64,000 bases of DNA from Marsupella aquatica (lineage: Eukaryota; Marchantiophyta). Position 1 is the stretch's first letter, and the number at the start of each line of letters is the position of its first letter. Location: the NCBI GenBank assembly GCA_973895155.1, contig OZ316895.1, forward strand, positions 9,920,001 through 9,984,000, given 5' to 3'. Positions 1 through 14,029 of this stretch are shown here, in pieces. A model generated the notes under the pieces. That model had not been told where the DNA came from and ran no database searches. It saw nothing but the letters and a program-made list of their open reading frames with translations. Made by a program: the position numbers and the translations under genes.

Positions 1-596
1 GCGGTCACGCTGTGTAGACCCTATCATAGCCGCTATCATAGCCAGACCGGGATCATGGAATCCGGATCGATGATGAGCATCTTTTGAAAGTGAAAAGTGC
101 CCACAAAACCTAACAAGAAAAAGGCAGGAAAAAGTACAGAGAAGACCAAACGAAAACAAACGAAGAAAAGTGGAAGACATCATGCAACGTTGCAGAGTGG
201 GACTGTAGTGGTGGCCCTCTCCACAACAGCGCTGAGCAGTGGACCGCCGTGGCGAAGTCCCCTTTAAGATATTGAAAAGGTGGAGACGTGGCATTGCAAG
301 GGTCATTTAATGCCCTTTGTATTGGTGCTTTATTGAGAATGCTCTGCCGAGATTTGGATGGGGAGTTATTCTCCTTTAATTTTACTAAACATCTGGATTG
401 AGTAATCTTTTTTCCCAAGGTCCCCAAATAGCCAATCCGTACAAATCTATGTCAATCTGAACAAAACAGTCAGATATCTTGCAATACAATACAGGGAGAG
501 TTTTACGCAAGATTCTAGTTCATTTGAAATTTGTTTAGTCTCAATTAAACAGTTGCAATAGGACGTGTTAAAGTACTCTCGTAACCAAAGTGTTAC

Positions 597-797
597 AACT
601 TTTATTTTCTGGATGTACCACCTTTATGGGATATGTATTTTGGTAGCCCATAGCAAATCTATCCTGGCCATAAGAACTTTTCATGTTAGAACTGTGTTTT
701 TATTTTCTGGATGTACCACCCTTATGGGGTATGTATTTTGGTAGCCCATAGCAAATCTGTCCTGGCCATAAGAACGAATCATGTTACAACTGTGCTT
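597..797. repeat. Two-copy direct repeat, about 95 bp unit
   Basis: Two adjacent near-identical units contain the shared string TTTTATTTTCTGGATGTACC, then a run ending in CCATAGCAAATCT and CCTGGCCATAAGAAC. They differ by a handful of substitutions, which suggests a local tandem duplication. No coding function is seen. Confidence 0.8.
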
Positions 798-1014
798 TGA
801 CATGCCCTAATAGTCCCTTCGATACATCAGTGATTGCGTTTGACCATGTAATTGGTCTATCAAATGGGCTCCAGCAAATTCCAGTGTGATTGGGTTTGAC
901 CAGTGATCTATCACATAGCCTCGAGCAAATTTGGAGGAATGCTCGACCACAGGACGTTTGTAAGATTTTTGAAATCCTATGTTCTTGTCTACAAACCTGT
1001 TTCATTTGTTGCGG

Positions 1015-1218
1015 TGGTTTAGAAGCATGGGGCTTGACATAGTAAAACAAGAAAAGAAAGAACAAATTCACTGAAGTGGTTTAGAAGCATGGGCCTTGAC
1101 ATAGTAAAAGGCTTGACATAGTAAAACAAGAAAAGAAAGAACAAATTCACTGAAGTGGTTTAGAAGCATGGGCCTTGACATAGTAAAACAAGGAAAGAAA
1201 GAACAAATTCACTGAAGT
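1015..1218. repeat. Three-copy direct repeat, about 62 bp unit
   Basis: Three units begin with TGGTTTAGAAGCATGG and end with AAAGAACAAATTCACTGAAG. The middle unit has an extra partial copy of the GGCTTGACATAGTAAAA segment. The units are almost identical, so the array formed recently by slippage or unequal exchange. Confidence 0.85.
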
Positions 1219-2528
1219 AATGCCGACAAAGTACAACAAGAAAAAGAGAGAAGAAATCCAAAGAGTAGCAAAGGAAAGAGGAGGAAAAGTGATATGATCG
1301 ATCTAGGGTTACTACCCAACAAACGATTTAAATTAAAATCTATGGCAAGCTTAAACTTACATAGAAAAATCATGCTACAATGAAGGTACTAATAATCAAC
1401 ATCTAAAATAGACAATAAATTTCAAAGGGTACATCCATTTTTCTTAGATACGGAAGCACTAGTCTTCAGGCTTTGGTGGAATTTTACATGGATGAAATTT
1501 GAACTTTGTATTAGCAAGTTGAGCTTTCACTGAACCTTGTGAGTGTGATCTAACCCAGAATTTCAAAAACATCCGTCAATAGTTGATTGGCAGTCTTCCA
1601 GGGTTCTTGTGGTTTATGATTTTCACTATGGTTGCATTTTTACTTCCACATTGAAGTTTTGGGGAAACTTGTCATTACTCAATTTTACACCACCTTCCAC
1701 TGTGGCATCATACACAAGTTCAAAAACATCTCCGTTCCAGATTGAAGTTTTGGATTTGGAAAAACTTGTCATGATACTTTCACACTGGCTTGTAGCATTG
1801 TACACAATTCCAGACGGGACTGCTTCATAAATCCCACTCAGACTTAATGGTAACCTCATCGACAACAACTTCAACTTCTATGTCTGGCAAGAGATGTAGA
1901 AAACAATCCCTGAGACTTTGATCATTACTCCAAATGATTATCATCCTAACAGAAATTCTACTGTTTTTTTGAATCGTGACAGCTCTAAAACTTTTACCTG
2001 TCCCACCATCAGAACAACACTGCCGTTCCAGAAACCCAGCCACCAAGTTTCTCCACGGCACGGGGTATACAGGCCACTAATAAAAAACCTTACCCTACAA
2101 CTTTGGATGGCAACCTGCTATACACCTATGCAGGTATGGCCTTCTAGCCTTGAGCAGCTGCCTTGCGAACTGCTGTACTAGTCTATTATCTGGCCAGGCA
2201 AGCTACCTTGATTTTCAGCAGCAATGTGAGCAGTAAACTGAAGAGGAAGCTCTCATTGAGCGTCCAATTCACAGATGCGCTTGGACAAAGACTAACCTGA
2301 CAACAAGTTCTATAGAAGATTTTGTTGTTGTTGGAACCTGATGAGGTTACCTACAACAGCAGATGTATTGGATCGAGGAAAGAAACCACAATGGCCCACA
2401 TCTTACTAAAGGCAGTTGCAGAGCCTCCTTCCAACTCACAATGATGTACATGAGGGTGAGGCTGGATACAAACTGCGATTGGAGCCTGGTGATTCTGCAG
2501 TACATGTCTTTGAGTAGAGGTTCTGAAA

Positions 2529-5500
2529 TTAAATATAGTGCAGCATACCAATTTGTACCATTCTGTTGGGTGGGATTCGGAAACCAACGGTACTCCCTCG
2601 GCTGTTTTGTCTCAAGAAGTTATACGCGATGTCTATGATGAACTTTCGGAAGAAGTTGGAGTTTTCAGTGGCCATCACTTCCGTGTGCCCAACCATGTAG
2701 ACGATACCAGCCTGCCTGCTCTGCTCCAGAAGTGCAAGCTCCTCCTCCACATCTTGAGCTGCATTGGTGTCTGATTTGGGAACCACCTCTGAAGAGAAGT
2801 CTATGCTGCTACCTCGATGGGAGTGCTCGAGAGCAACACCATCTGCATTGTGGACACCGTTTGATCCTACTCTTCTGGCTGAATCTTGGAAATGGTTTGA
2901 ATCTGCACCCTGGTACTGTCCTTGCTGCTGGTCCCCCTCTGTTCTAATGAAGCTAGCAAGACTGTCCATGAGTAGCCTTTCGAAATCTACATCAGCATCC
3001 TCGCCTTCCGCGTAGCCATACCTCACAGCAACTCTATACATGTGGTACTGTCTCGGGCCAACACGGCGGATCAGGAGACGCTCATCCTCTTGCACGTAGG
3101 GAACTACCAAGTGCTTCACGCATACAAAGACAAGGATGGAGTGCATGGCAGGAAGGTTGGCGGTGAGGTGGGCGAAAATGGGAGGGACACCTTGAGCTAA
3201 TTGGCTGTAGACAAGCCCCACACCTGGTACACGAACAATTCCTAGGTTCGAACCGAGCCCTAGTACCCAATCCAGGGAAATCTTGTGCTCTTCCTCGTAC
3301 TTGTAGCTGTTCCTTCTCCCATAGTTCCATATGCCCATTATGGTGAAGAACACACCCACAAACGCCAGGGGAACCCACCCTCCTTTTGGAACCTTGTACA
3401 ACACTGAAGAATAATAGATACCTTCAACAGTAAAGAACACACTAAAGAAGGCTAGTGCCACCCACCAACTCTTTTGCCATACCATGAGGATGATCAGTGT
3501 CAAAAAGGTAGTTGTCACCAACATCACTGAGACCACAGCAACCCCTGCAGCAACCAGAAAGTCCCTCCCATCAGAAACCGGGACCGAACAAAGGAGAATC
3601 GTGCAAGAGCAATGGGGAGCTGCCTCGTCTACGACAGTCAATCGACAACAACTTTGGTCTAGCCTAAACCCTACTCCCATGAAAAGTAAAAGAAAAAACT
3701 CCAACACTCTGGTCTTATGACCTTCACAGGCTGACTGTACCCAACGTTTGCATACCCTAATATTACCTTGGCAGACGACCCCCTGCACAATCTTAGCTTG
3801 ACCTTGTCATATACATTTGCAATCACCCCCACAAGTTACGGACCAAGACAAACAAAAGGAGTAGACGGCACCTACCGTAAGCATTTCCAATCTGTACGCC
3901 GGTCTTGAATCCGATGGTAATAACTATTGTGAGTACCATAAGTAGCCAATTGATTTCAGGAATGTAAATCTGTCCCAAGAACTTCTTGCTGGTATACACA
4001 ATTTTACATTTTGGGAAGCAACCCAAAGCCATTGACTGCTCCACAATGGAGAATGTCGCAGTAATCATGGCTTGGCTGGCAATAATGGCTGCGAGTGTCG
4101 CAACGATGAGCTCGGGCCAGAAAAGACCATCTGCAGCGCCCGGAATCATGAAATTAATATGAAGACGAGTGCGAAAAGAGACAGTTGGCAACATTCGCTG
4201 GAACTAAGAACATATCACTCAAGTTGCATCATAGGCAACTACGTACCCTTTCCAATCATGCCGTTCGCAGACTTCTCAGCAAAGATATGTATTATCAGAA
4301 AGGACAGAGAGCTCCAAGCAGAGGACCTTCCGGAGTCCGAAGTTAGCACTATCGAGTTCAATACACTATTGAAAAAGGGAGGTTCAGAGCGCTTACGAGG
4401 GATTGTTTTGTAGAACGTGGCTCCAATGACGGATGGATCATGGATAAGGTATGCTGCTTGCCCAATGTACGCCATAATAATCGAAGGAAACACAATCGAT
4501 GAAAAAGTAATCTGCATCCATCCCAAAATCCACGGACTCTTTCAAGTGTCAATGAAACTAAAATCTGTGCCTGAGTATGACCCTACTGTGCAAACCACAC
4601 CCGAATGAAACCGAAACCTATCAATGGTTCTTGTTGTCGAGGAAGCTTCGTTCTACAGTACCTGTAGTGCGGCGACTGAAAAGTGGCCCAGATCAGCGAA
4701 CATAGCTTCTGTACCTGTTTACCCAAATGCCAATGGTCATTCGGCAAGTTCCATGGCTAAACTCTCTAGAGGATAACTAGGAAATCCGTTCTCATGTCTA
4801 GAAGGGTGGTTTTCCCTGGGACACAAATCGTCTAACAGAGTATGCAACTTACTTTCACGACTTTCTCTGCACATGGTGAGGCATTCTTTGAAAGAGTACC
4901 ATACCTGTTATAGCGAGCACAACTCCTCCGAGAGATATCCATCCCGACTTTTTGGCGACTTTGAAGAAGTAGTAGATGTAGTACGGGTTGATAGCTTTGA
5001 ATACGGATGGATAGTAGTGGATGTTGTAGCAACCAATTAAGAAGATGGAGAGGAACCAGGTCAAGATGATGGGCGAAAACGTGAACCCAACCTTATCCGT
5101 CCCGAACCGTTGCAGGCAGAACAAAACAAATAATATCCCTGCTGAAGTATATGTCACCACACCTGCACCGGGGCCCATACACACAATCAATTGGAAATCC
5201 ATTGCAAGTGTGGCTGGTACTTAGCGTTTTGCGCTATCACCATACCTCATTGAGTAACACAGGTAGGACTTCTTAGACATTGGCGACAAATACAATCCAA
5301 CATAAACCCACATCAGCAGCATATCCTCTTTCATGGACTACAGAAGTGAATTGAACTCGACAAACAATGGCCACCCAGTGCGCTGGGCTCAATGAAACAG
5401 CGAACTTGGAGCCCACCAGACAACTGTTTTGGTGCACTCGAGGTGGGAAAACCTACCTTGAGAAACAGAGTTGGGGAAGTTGGTCTGGATACCCGACATC

Positions 5501-7685
5501 GCCGATAAAACTGCAAAAAGCTCAACGATACATAATCAGGATTTGCTCGAGACTCTTTTATTAACTGCAAGTAACTCAATCTGGAGCTCAACGCAGAAAT
5601 TTCAGGCCTGGAACTAGTGTACGATGCTATGATCATATGGTTGTGAATTGATCAAGAGTCTTATACTATGCAAGGACTACAGTACATCTTCAGGAGAAAC
5701 CCGAGATAGACCAATCCGGTGCTTCATGACCATGAGAAGAGTCCTTGGACTGGGAAACCTTACCTGAAATCGCGGGCGTCAGGACACCGTCTCCAATCAC
5801 GGCACACGTGCCAAGGAGTGCAACTGTGAGGAGAAGTCCTTGCAGAAGTCTGCTCGTTCTAAGCTTTTCCTTGATCCGTTCCGCCCGATCCAGGTTGCTC
5901 ATATTCTTCGGCTGCAATAGTGAATACGACGACATCGCCTTGTCCTCAGGGGCTTCGTTTGTTGAAACCTTGATCCCGGCGATTCGACAGATGAGGGAGT
6001 AGAGGGCGAACGTTCCTCCTGTAGCGATCATATACCACATCCATCAGACCTTGAGGATGGAAGAGAGGTACTTACGTGACAACTCCTCTGCCTTCTATTC
6101 TCGCACATAACAAAATAACATCACCTCACACACCCTCATCATCCAAACTCGCGTCCTCGCTCGAATCGTTACTCTCAGGACTTCTAACCATGACACACCG
6201 ATTCCTCCCGATCCAAGCAGAATTATGTTATGAGCCAAATTTCACCGAGACCATCGATCTCTCGACGTTCTAGCCTAAACATTCAAATTATAAGCTGTGC
6301 ACGATAGGATCCGAATTGGAAACGACCGAAGCACATGAGTTCGAGTCCTGAAGCTATGCTAGGATAGGCTAAAGAAGAACAATCGATTCCGATCAAACGT
6401 TGACAACTTTCACTGTAGAACTGAGCTTACCATTGCCTTTGTCGTTCGCCTGCAAGACGATGAAGATGTACTTGACGAGAGGAACGAGCAGGACTGTGTA
6501 GAAGATCAGTGATAAAGCACCCAGTACTTCCTTCTCTGCAGGAGGACTATGGAACACGGTATCGTACACGTAAAGCGGAGATGTGCCCAAGTCTCCATAC
6601 ACTATTCCGAGCGTTTGAAACGCCAGTCGGAGCGTGACGAACAACGGCTTCTTGTCCGTCTGCACATAGTCCGGAGCTGACAGAATGAGATTCTACCGCA
6701 AGCTAGAGAAGAAAGTAACGACGATGAATTCGACACACGGCTAGACAAGGAAGGTTATAACGAATTGACGAGCGAATGGCCACCCGTTGCGTCAATTAAA
6801 ATCTCGATTCTTCGACCTCTCACGAGACATATTCTCTTCCTTTCTTTTCCTTCCGTTTCCTTCCGTTTCCTTCCTGACGAATTGTGGGGTCAGCGGTGAC
6901 TGCAATAGAAACCGAGCTTGTAGACTCACTGGTACCGAACAATGCTGTAATTCATACGCCTAGCTAGCCAGTCTAATTTATGATGCATTCTTAGGATCCA
7001 CAACAATAGCTTGCTTGTACCCTGATATATGCCACGAAGCCATGATTGTCTTGGCCGCTTTTTCGGAGCTCATCACGAATCTTCACTATCTAGAAGCCTT
7101 TCGCGACAAACGATTAACGGCACACGTCAAACCCCCCACCCCCCGTGCACAACTGGCTCAAATTTACTGTGAACACACCTCCCATTTAGACGGACGTAAT
7201 CATAGTGGTACTTTGACAGATATCCATAGATGATCAGCAACATCATTCCTTCCAGAGCCAACGAGGAGCTAGAGTATGCTAACTGAGCATTGACTCTCTT
7301 CAACAAGATGGGAGTGATCAAGTCAGAATCAAACCCCGACCACTTTCGTCACACGGAGAGAAGACCGAGAGTTCTTCAAAACTCAATATGTTCGTCAAGA
7401 CTCAGGACCGTTCTGCGTACGAATTCAATAGCTTTGAACAGATGAGCGAAGTCCAAAGCGCACGTGGACACTCACCCTGCCATAGGTCCCCGCCAATGAT
7501 TTCAGGCTGTTCGCGTCTCTTGCGAACGAATCTACCTTCCTGAATCCTCCGCGTTCGCTGCCAACAAGCCCAGTCTCCGTAGACGGGTCGAAGGAAGCGT
7601 GGCGCACTTGTTTGCCCTCCCACTCGTCTGCAGCAGCCCCGCCACTCGGTGGTGGGCTGAACTCTACATCTCGAATAGCTGCCAT
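2529..7685 (-). CDS. KUP/HAK/KT family potassium transporter, 9 coding exons
   Basis: This encodes a multi-spanning membrane protein for high-affinity K+ uptake or K+/H+ symport, as known for the plant KUP/HAK/KT family. Coding exons read on the minus strand are 7476-7685, 6431-6659, 5764-6018, 5457-5510, 4905-5162, 4662-4708, 4397-4511, 3876-4127 and 2529-3544. All junctions are GT/AG and phases match, giving 811 aa, which is a normal family length. The signature [13 protein letters not shown] is at residues 88-100. Later blocks include [62 protein letters not shown] and a C-terminal conserved tail ending in a TAA stop. The start MAAIRDVEF precedes a hydrophilic N-terminus of about 75 aa, typical of plant members. 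Hydrophobic segments occupy most of residues 76-560, followed by a long cytosolic tail with an S/Q/N-rich linker. No stop or frameshift interrupts it, so it looks functional. The subgroup number is not assignable by eye. Confidence 0.95.
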
Positions 7686-7899
7686 CCTCGCTCACGGGCC
7701 TCCGTTCGAGTCTCTCCCTGTCGCCTAGCTCGCTCGCTCAATCTCTTTCTCCTGCGCACAGCGGAAGGATGTCGACGACGAGACCGTCGAGGACAGAGGC
7801 CGCCCGCCGGAGTGGGAGAGAGGGAGACTCCTACGACGAACCATCGATGACAGGAACGATTGCAACGTCCCAGTGTTTCGATACATTCAAATTCGTCTG

Positions 7900-7907
7900 T
7901 TTATATA
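7900..7907 (-). promoter_or_regulatory. Candidate TATA box of the K+ transporter gene
   Basis: The minus strand reads TATATAAA about 215 bp upstream of the chosen start codon at 7685. That is a plausible core promoter position for a plant gene with a 5' UTR near 180 bp. It is inferred from motif and position only. Confidence 0.4.
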
Positions 7908-10286
7908 CGCTCCGCTGCCTGCTCTGACCCGCGAATCTCCCCTTCCCCTCCTGCTACTCCTCCCATTCATTCTCCCTATCCCTGGCCCCCAATTTGCAGC
8001 TGCTCACTAAATGCGCCCTGTCGGTCGAAGCTCCCTGTTGACTTTGAAAAGCAACAACCCATCGCCAATTAATGGACTGCCCAGCGAGCATCCACTTATT
8101 CCACGATTCGCCTGGCCATCCAGCCATCCAGCCATCCAGCAGCCAAGTTGTGTAATGCTCTCGACTCATTGGCAAGCTCGAGAATTGCAGCACACCATAA
8201 AAAGCAATTCAAGCGAGCAATGGGCAGCTAGCTCGACGTTTCGAAGCTCTTGAACTGAGTTGATCATGAGATCTGCAGCTCCTATTGAGCTCGGTCTCTC
8301 TATTCCCTCCCCCGGTCAACAATTCAACCCATCAGAAAAAAGTTTCTCCGCAACCCACCATGCATCAGTGTGTCCCACCCTCTTTCTGCCCGGACTGGAT
8401 CTGGATTCTTGGATTCGTGTCGAGAGCAGCAAGCAAAGGAAGCTTCTGTACAACCCGCAAACTGCGACTTTATCCTGGCTTCTCTGCGTATTGCACACCT
8501 TGGGCCCGGGATTGAAAGGGGTCCTGAAGTTCTACCAAGTAATTCTCAGAACTCCTTCCGCCGAGCAGGGATTTCTGCAGGGTGGAAGGACGAACGTCAG
8601 CTGGACCCACCAATGTGACATCGGAAATTATTCAACGCGTACGTAAAGTAACCGCGTTAACATGATTTCCAGAAATAAAATAAACGAGCGGTGCGCATCC
8701 TTCATCGCGGCCCAATTGCTGTGGATGGTTAGATCGTTGCGGACAAATATTAGTCCCTTCGAATGCATGCATCAATTGGACAAATTTTAGTATCCCCAAT
8801 TTCTCGCGGCGTCCCGATCGATGACCTTACCTGCAGGATCAGCGGTACTAGTGGCTTTGAGCTACCGTGGCGGTCCTCTCGACTGGTGATCAACTGGCAC
8901 ATGAAGTTTCCTGCCCATTTCAGCCCCCAACTCTCGAATGAAACTCTGTCTGGCCGGGAAGGTATTGTTTTCTATGCAGGGTCGATCCTCATTCCAGCCT
9001 CCACTCACTCCAACTTCTAATTAAGCAAACAGACCTCCCCTGGCTGCACCAAATAAGTCTAACTGTAGATGTGACTTAGGAGACACCCCCGGTAAACAGC
9101 ACAGGTCAGGATTGGACCAATGCCCAAAAGTGACATCGATCGGCAGTTTTTCCCTCGCCTTCATATGTAGGTGCTCAGCTCCGGCCGGCCATGTGCGGGT
9201 TATACATGACGGATCATATCAGATCGACCATTTTCGGTGTCCACCCTTCGCAGTCAGGGTCGACCCCGGCCTTCAAGTCGCCTGGCTTGGTTTCGCTTCT
9301 GTATAATTTCCGGTTTGCATGACTGTGTATCCGGAGGAGTCCATCTTCATCCAGCTTGGGCTGGGTCGAACTGGGGGCAAGAAATATTGCACACGATTGG
9401 GATCAATTGGGATCGGAGGCAATGATCTCCTGTAAATGATCGAGTCTGGCCATTCATCAACAGGAAAGGAAAGACTGTGGAGGAAGCTATACATGTTCCT
9501 AATGCGTTCACGACGAATGTATCGTCTCGATGAGAATTAATATTGTACAGATGGCTTTCTTGTAAGACACGGCTAGCTAGACACAAGCACTGTGGACATA
9601 ATTACGCTGACGTACCATCGATGGTTGCCAATAAAAAACCAACCGCATTGCGGAATAATTATAATTTTGTTTGTAGTGTTGATCTCAATACATGCCGACA
9701 GATCAGAGTAGGGAATTTGCGGATTGACATGTTGACAGGTTTTTCAACACATCTGCCCTCCGAACCGTACGAGAGGCTTTCACTTCAAACAGCTCTCACC
9801 TTCGATCTCCACTTATAACTATGAACTTTAAATCTTATGATTCAAATGTCTATGGGAGGGACCATCCGAAGGCATTGTAGCATAAATTTACTAGCTTACC
9901 TGAGATGGATTCATAAGTAAATGCCGGGATTACTCCCAGCAAGGATAAGCTTGATTCTCTTCCGAATAATGGAGATACGAACGCGGACGGACCATTGAAA
10001 ATTGGAGCTCGACTTAAACAGCTCGAGTTGTACAAGCAGCGATCCCGGAGCTGAAATGTTGTGTGCGTGTTGGCGCCATGAAGGCGCTTTGGGAGAAATT
10101 GCAACCCAGACAGACAAGTAGATGCAGAGAAATCAGAATCAATGTACAGTTCGAGCTGTTCAAGTCGAATATTGATTTCCAAAACCCGGTCACATGTCAA
10201 TCCGTGATTCTCAACTTTGATCTCTCGGCATTTGCTCATCCGAGTTACGCTGCTAACATGCAAAGAAAGTTTAAGCTCTTGAATTA

Positions 10287-10372
10287 ACATATAACTCTAG
10301 TTGTTCAAATCATCCATGCTTGCCCTATCATATAATTTTAGTTGTTTAAATCATCCATGCTTGGCCTAATGA
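10287..10372. repeat. Two-copy tandem repeat, about 42 bp
   Basis: Two imperfect units share the core TTAAATCATCCATGCTTG or TTCAAATCATCCATGCTTG, each preceded by an ATATAA tract. This is a simple local duplication. Confidence 0.7.
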
Positions 10373-12428
10373 TTGGTATTCTTTATCTCAGTGATGGCTC
10401 AGGTGAATCTTGAACTTGATGCCATAGAGAAAGACAATGCTAGCAATTTTAAGCATTATTATATTCTATATTTTTGCTTTTCAAGGTCTCCAATTAAATC
10501 ATGGATAGAAAAGTGAATGAGGTCACCAATGTGCGGGGGCCAGCATTGTGCTGTAGGCAGCATCTGATGGTAATAGACGAGTCTGGTAGGCAAATAGTAG
10601 CTTCGTACGTACTAGTCCGAGCTCAGATACGATTATGGCGTCTCGATCCGTCGGCCCGTTGCCTCTTCACAATCATCTTCTCACCTGGCCATAAGGCCAT
10701 TGAATATAGCTTCCAGAAATATAGCTCAATATGTTTTTCCAGTGAGAGAAAGAATCATAAAATATCCTTCCAGCTTTCACCTTTAGTGACAGACAGCACA
10801 GCGATTCCGTTGACTGTCCCGAACACATGCTTGGAAAAAACCTTCCTCAACTGCCCGCTTTTTCCATGCCGGGATCTTTCCTTTCTGGAACGGAAATTTT
10901 CATTGACGAATAAAATCCCAATAACATAAAATTCCGTGCGTCCTTTCGGCCTAATTCACACGTGAGATAAAGTATCATCATGTCCACTGATTGCAAAAGG
11001 AGAGCAGTATAATGAATCGGATGGAAGATAGGGAGTCTGAATAAAATTATTATGAGCACCAACCCGAGAATTATGGAGCTCCTAAAATTCCGCAGAAATT
11101 GTCCAATTCAAATCCAGATAGCTCTCGCCTTTGTGCGGTCGAAGTTCGAGCGAGAATTCCCACTCGCGGCGCCGCGGGCACACAGCAACCGCACCTGCAG
11201 GACAAACAGAAGATGCCGTCAGACTTCGAAGCTCTAGCACGGCAACACTTCCTTGCACGCCTCGCCGGCCCTCATTCGGCGACAAAACAGAAGTCCGCTC
11301 AGCGTTTGCAATACTCAACATGTGTCAAACTGTGTAAGTAGAAAAGTATAATGAAGACACAATTGAAGGGTTTCGAAAGCACAAATACAGATCTACAGCA
11401 GTCATGTTATATTCCATATGATCTCGCTGACCGTCAGATGACTTCTCGGTTGGGATAGGTCTGAAGAAACTCGAATCAGCTGGAACACATGAGATTTTCG
11501 ATCATGGCGAATGGGTTTTCGGTCTATATCCGAAATTCTAATTCAGGGGCGTTCGATCAGGGGGCTGTCAGCTCGTCGGAAGACTTCGTTGGACTTCCTG
11601 CGAAAAGTCTCTTCTGATCAAGTTCACATTATATACCTTTTCAACTTCGTGACGGCAACACAATCAGACAATGAATCCCTGAGTGAGACTGGTAGCCCCC
11701 AACCTCGCCCCCCAACGAGAAACATTACAGAAGGACCTGAGCACGAATATCACCAGAAATCTAGAGTTGCCGTATTCAGCCTTGCCAATTCACGGCATCC
11801 AGAATCCTGAAAGCAAAGCAAACATGGCTGATTGACCAATTTTCATCCCTTCAAAGCGTTAATGAATACACCCATTCAATCACGGTGGCACGCCCCACCG
11901 GTCATATCTTTAGCATCATTGTCAGGCAGTCCGAAGGGGGAAATTACAGTACTGCTGGATATATTGGCATCGTCACTTGAATTCGAAGACCCAGCTCCTG
12001 TGCTTACTGGCATTCTATATAGAAAGTTCAGCACGAGAAGCTTTCTCATCCCAGTTGATCGATGGGCAATGTCATCACAATTGATTTTGTAAGACCCAGC
12101 TCGAGTATTGACAGGAATCGATCCTCTCTAGAAAGCTCAGCACATTCCACATAGCTTAATTGTAACCTGACTGTTGACCGCCACTGAGCTGATGAAATCA
12201 ATCTGGAGCATTAGCAACGACATCAGCTAAAGTAGCTCATCTTACCATACATCACCTCAGTTGCAGTTCATATCAAAAGCTCAATCTGCAATGGTTCTTG
12301 TGATTGGCCGAAAATTCCAGCTCACTGAAAGTCTTTGCCACTTGTGGCCAAACTTTTGTGAGGTTGTTTGTCTTGGATAAGACAGGTTCTGCAAAGACCC
12401 CATTAGACGGAATTTGACGTTGGTGGTT

Positions 12429-12783
12429 AAATCTAGGGAGGTCTAACGGACAGGACTTAATGTACGAAAAAATTATAACAGGAACATGCTAAGCATCTTC
12501 TCCTTCACACAAGGTGACATCAAATATCTTCTGGCGGGTATCACTAAATCTAGGGAGATCTGATCTGACAGGAAATATTCTAGGAAAATTATAGAGGGAA
12601 TATGCTGAGTATTTTTCCTTCAAAGACGGCCACATGAGCCACCTGAGACTGTTATTTATAAATCTGGCTTGAACTAATGGACATCCTTAAATTTGGGAGA
12701 ACTAATGGACCGGAATTAATTTAGTAAAATTATATAAGGAATATCATGAGCATCTTCTCCTTCAGACATGGTGACATCACACA
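12429..12783. repeat. Three dispersed direct copies of an approximately 100 bp unit
   Basis: Copies starting near 12429, 12545 and 12688 each contain a variant of CTAGGGAGRTCT or GGGAGAACTAATGGACCGG. Each then has an AAAATTATA tract and a GGAAYATGCTRAGCAT or similar motif, ending near TTCTCCTTCAGAC. Divergence is visible between copies. Spacing is uneven (about 115-145 bp). Confidence 0.6.
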
Positions 12784-13183
12784 CCTTGGCTCTCTCCACC
12801 AAGGTTTTCTCCAAAAGACCTTCCTAAGTGCACACTCCTCGGAACCAGCCAGTGATTTGCACTTACAGGTGGTTTTGACTACTTGATAAGTGCACTTTTC
12901 CAGACTTGGCACTTGTAGATGACCAATGGAATGACTTTTTTGCTGCTGGAGTGCCTCGATGGTCAGTCATTCCTCTTCCCTCTATCCCTTGCATTATTAG
13001 GGAAGTTGCCATCTCATGTTCACCTAAGATTCTTCTGCCCTGGCTAATCCATGATTGTATATTCCTTGGGTTGTACATCCTTGTAGTAAGTTGCCATCTC
13101 GATTTTCTGTTATTTTGTGTTCAAGGTAGGATTATTGTGGCTCGCTTGAACCATGACTGAACGTCCCTATAGTAAACGCCTGT

Positions 13184-13292
13184 CAAGTATTTCATAAGTG
13201 CAACATCAAGTCTACATCAAAATGACATGCACTCGCATGTCAACTATTTCATAAGTGCAACATCAAGTCTACATCAAAATGACATGCACTTC
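13184..13292. repeat. Two-copy direct repeat, about 55 bp
   Basis: TGTCAASTATTTCATAAGTG, followed by CAACATCAAGTCTACATC and AAAATGACATGCACT, occurs twice in immediate succession with almost no differences. Confidence 0.85.
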
Positions 13293-14029
13293 TCCGCTAG
13301 AGTTCCGCACAGGATGCTATTACTTATAAGTTCATATAGCATGCTCTTCCTGGAACATGCTTAAGTTTTTTGTCTTGTATGATCTGAAAGTAAATAAAAC
13401 ATGCCAGCATAACTAGAGGGATAAAATAATGTAAGTAAAGTGCCTACCAAGAAAAGCTAAGCACAGTGACCAATGAGAAGCACAGTCAACTTTTATGACA
13501 TACGCTTTGTGCATTTATTTCAATGTGCCTTATGAATGACACTCATTTTAATAAAAACCATAAACTTAGGAAAGAAAGACATGAGGGGAACTTAACACAC
13601 TCTGTTGACATTATTTAGAATCATTTCTCTCATTCATTAGAATACTTTGCTCAAGTGGTGGAGCAACTTGTTTCATCTCTAAGAGATCACAAACTTTAAA
13701 AGTTATAGCCAAAAAAAGTTCTTTAAAAATTATTTTAAAAAGTATATGACACAAAGGCTGCCCCTTGATATGGCACATTGAATTAAAAATACATGACAAA
13801 AAAATTTTGAATGAGATAAAATCTGAAAGGTGGATTCACCATATATAGGAGCTTCAAAAATTTCCTATAAGTTCACAAACACCCTTGTAGACTTTTTGCA
13901 CTTGACTATTTTTCTTGTAGGGGAGCACTCTGCATGCTTAGACATGAGCTTAAAAACAACGCAAACTGGTTGGGGAAATAGGGAATAACTATCACCCTTG
14001 CAATAAGGATAGGTTTTCACTTACAAAGT

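Larger units (their letters stand above)
1..2528. other. Intergenic region and 3' flank of the K+ transporter gene
   Basis: No protein family is recognisable on either strand. The part next to 2529 should include the 3' UTR of the minus-strand transporter gene, but I see no decisive polyadenylation signal. The only structure I can support is two sets of local direct repeats (597-797 and 1015-1218), listed separately. Short open frames here have no recognisable domains. Confidence 0.6.
7686..14029. other. Intergenic region: 5' flank of the transporter gene and unassigned DNA
   Basis: The first several hundred bases upstream of 7685 (minus sense) should hold the transporter 5' UTR and promoter. 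A TATA-like box is listed at 7900-7907. Around 8117-8145 there is a short GCCATCCA microsatellite. From about 10 to 14 kb I see only small direct repeats (10287-10372, 12429-12783, 13184-13292) in AT-rich sequence. No recognisable protein domains, tRNA or rRNA sequences were seen on either strand. Confidence 0.55.

Noticed and set aside
10501-10929. 142-codon open frame on the plus strand
   Set aside because: No recognisable domain, irregular composition and no splice or promoter context. Likely chance.
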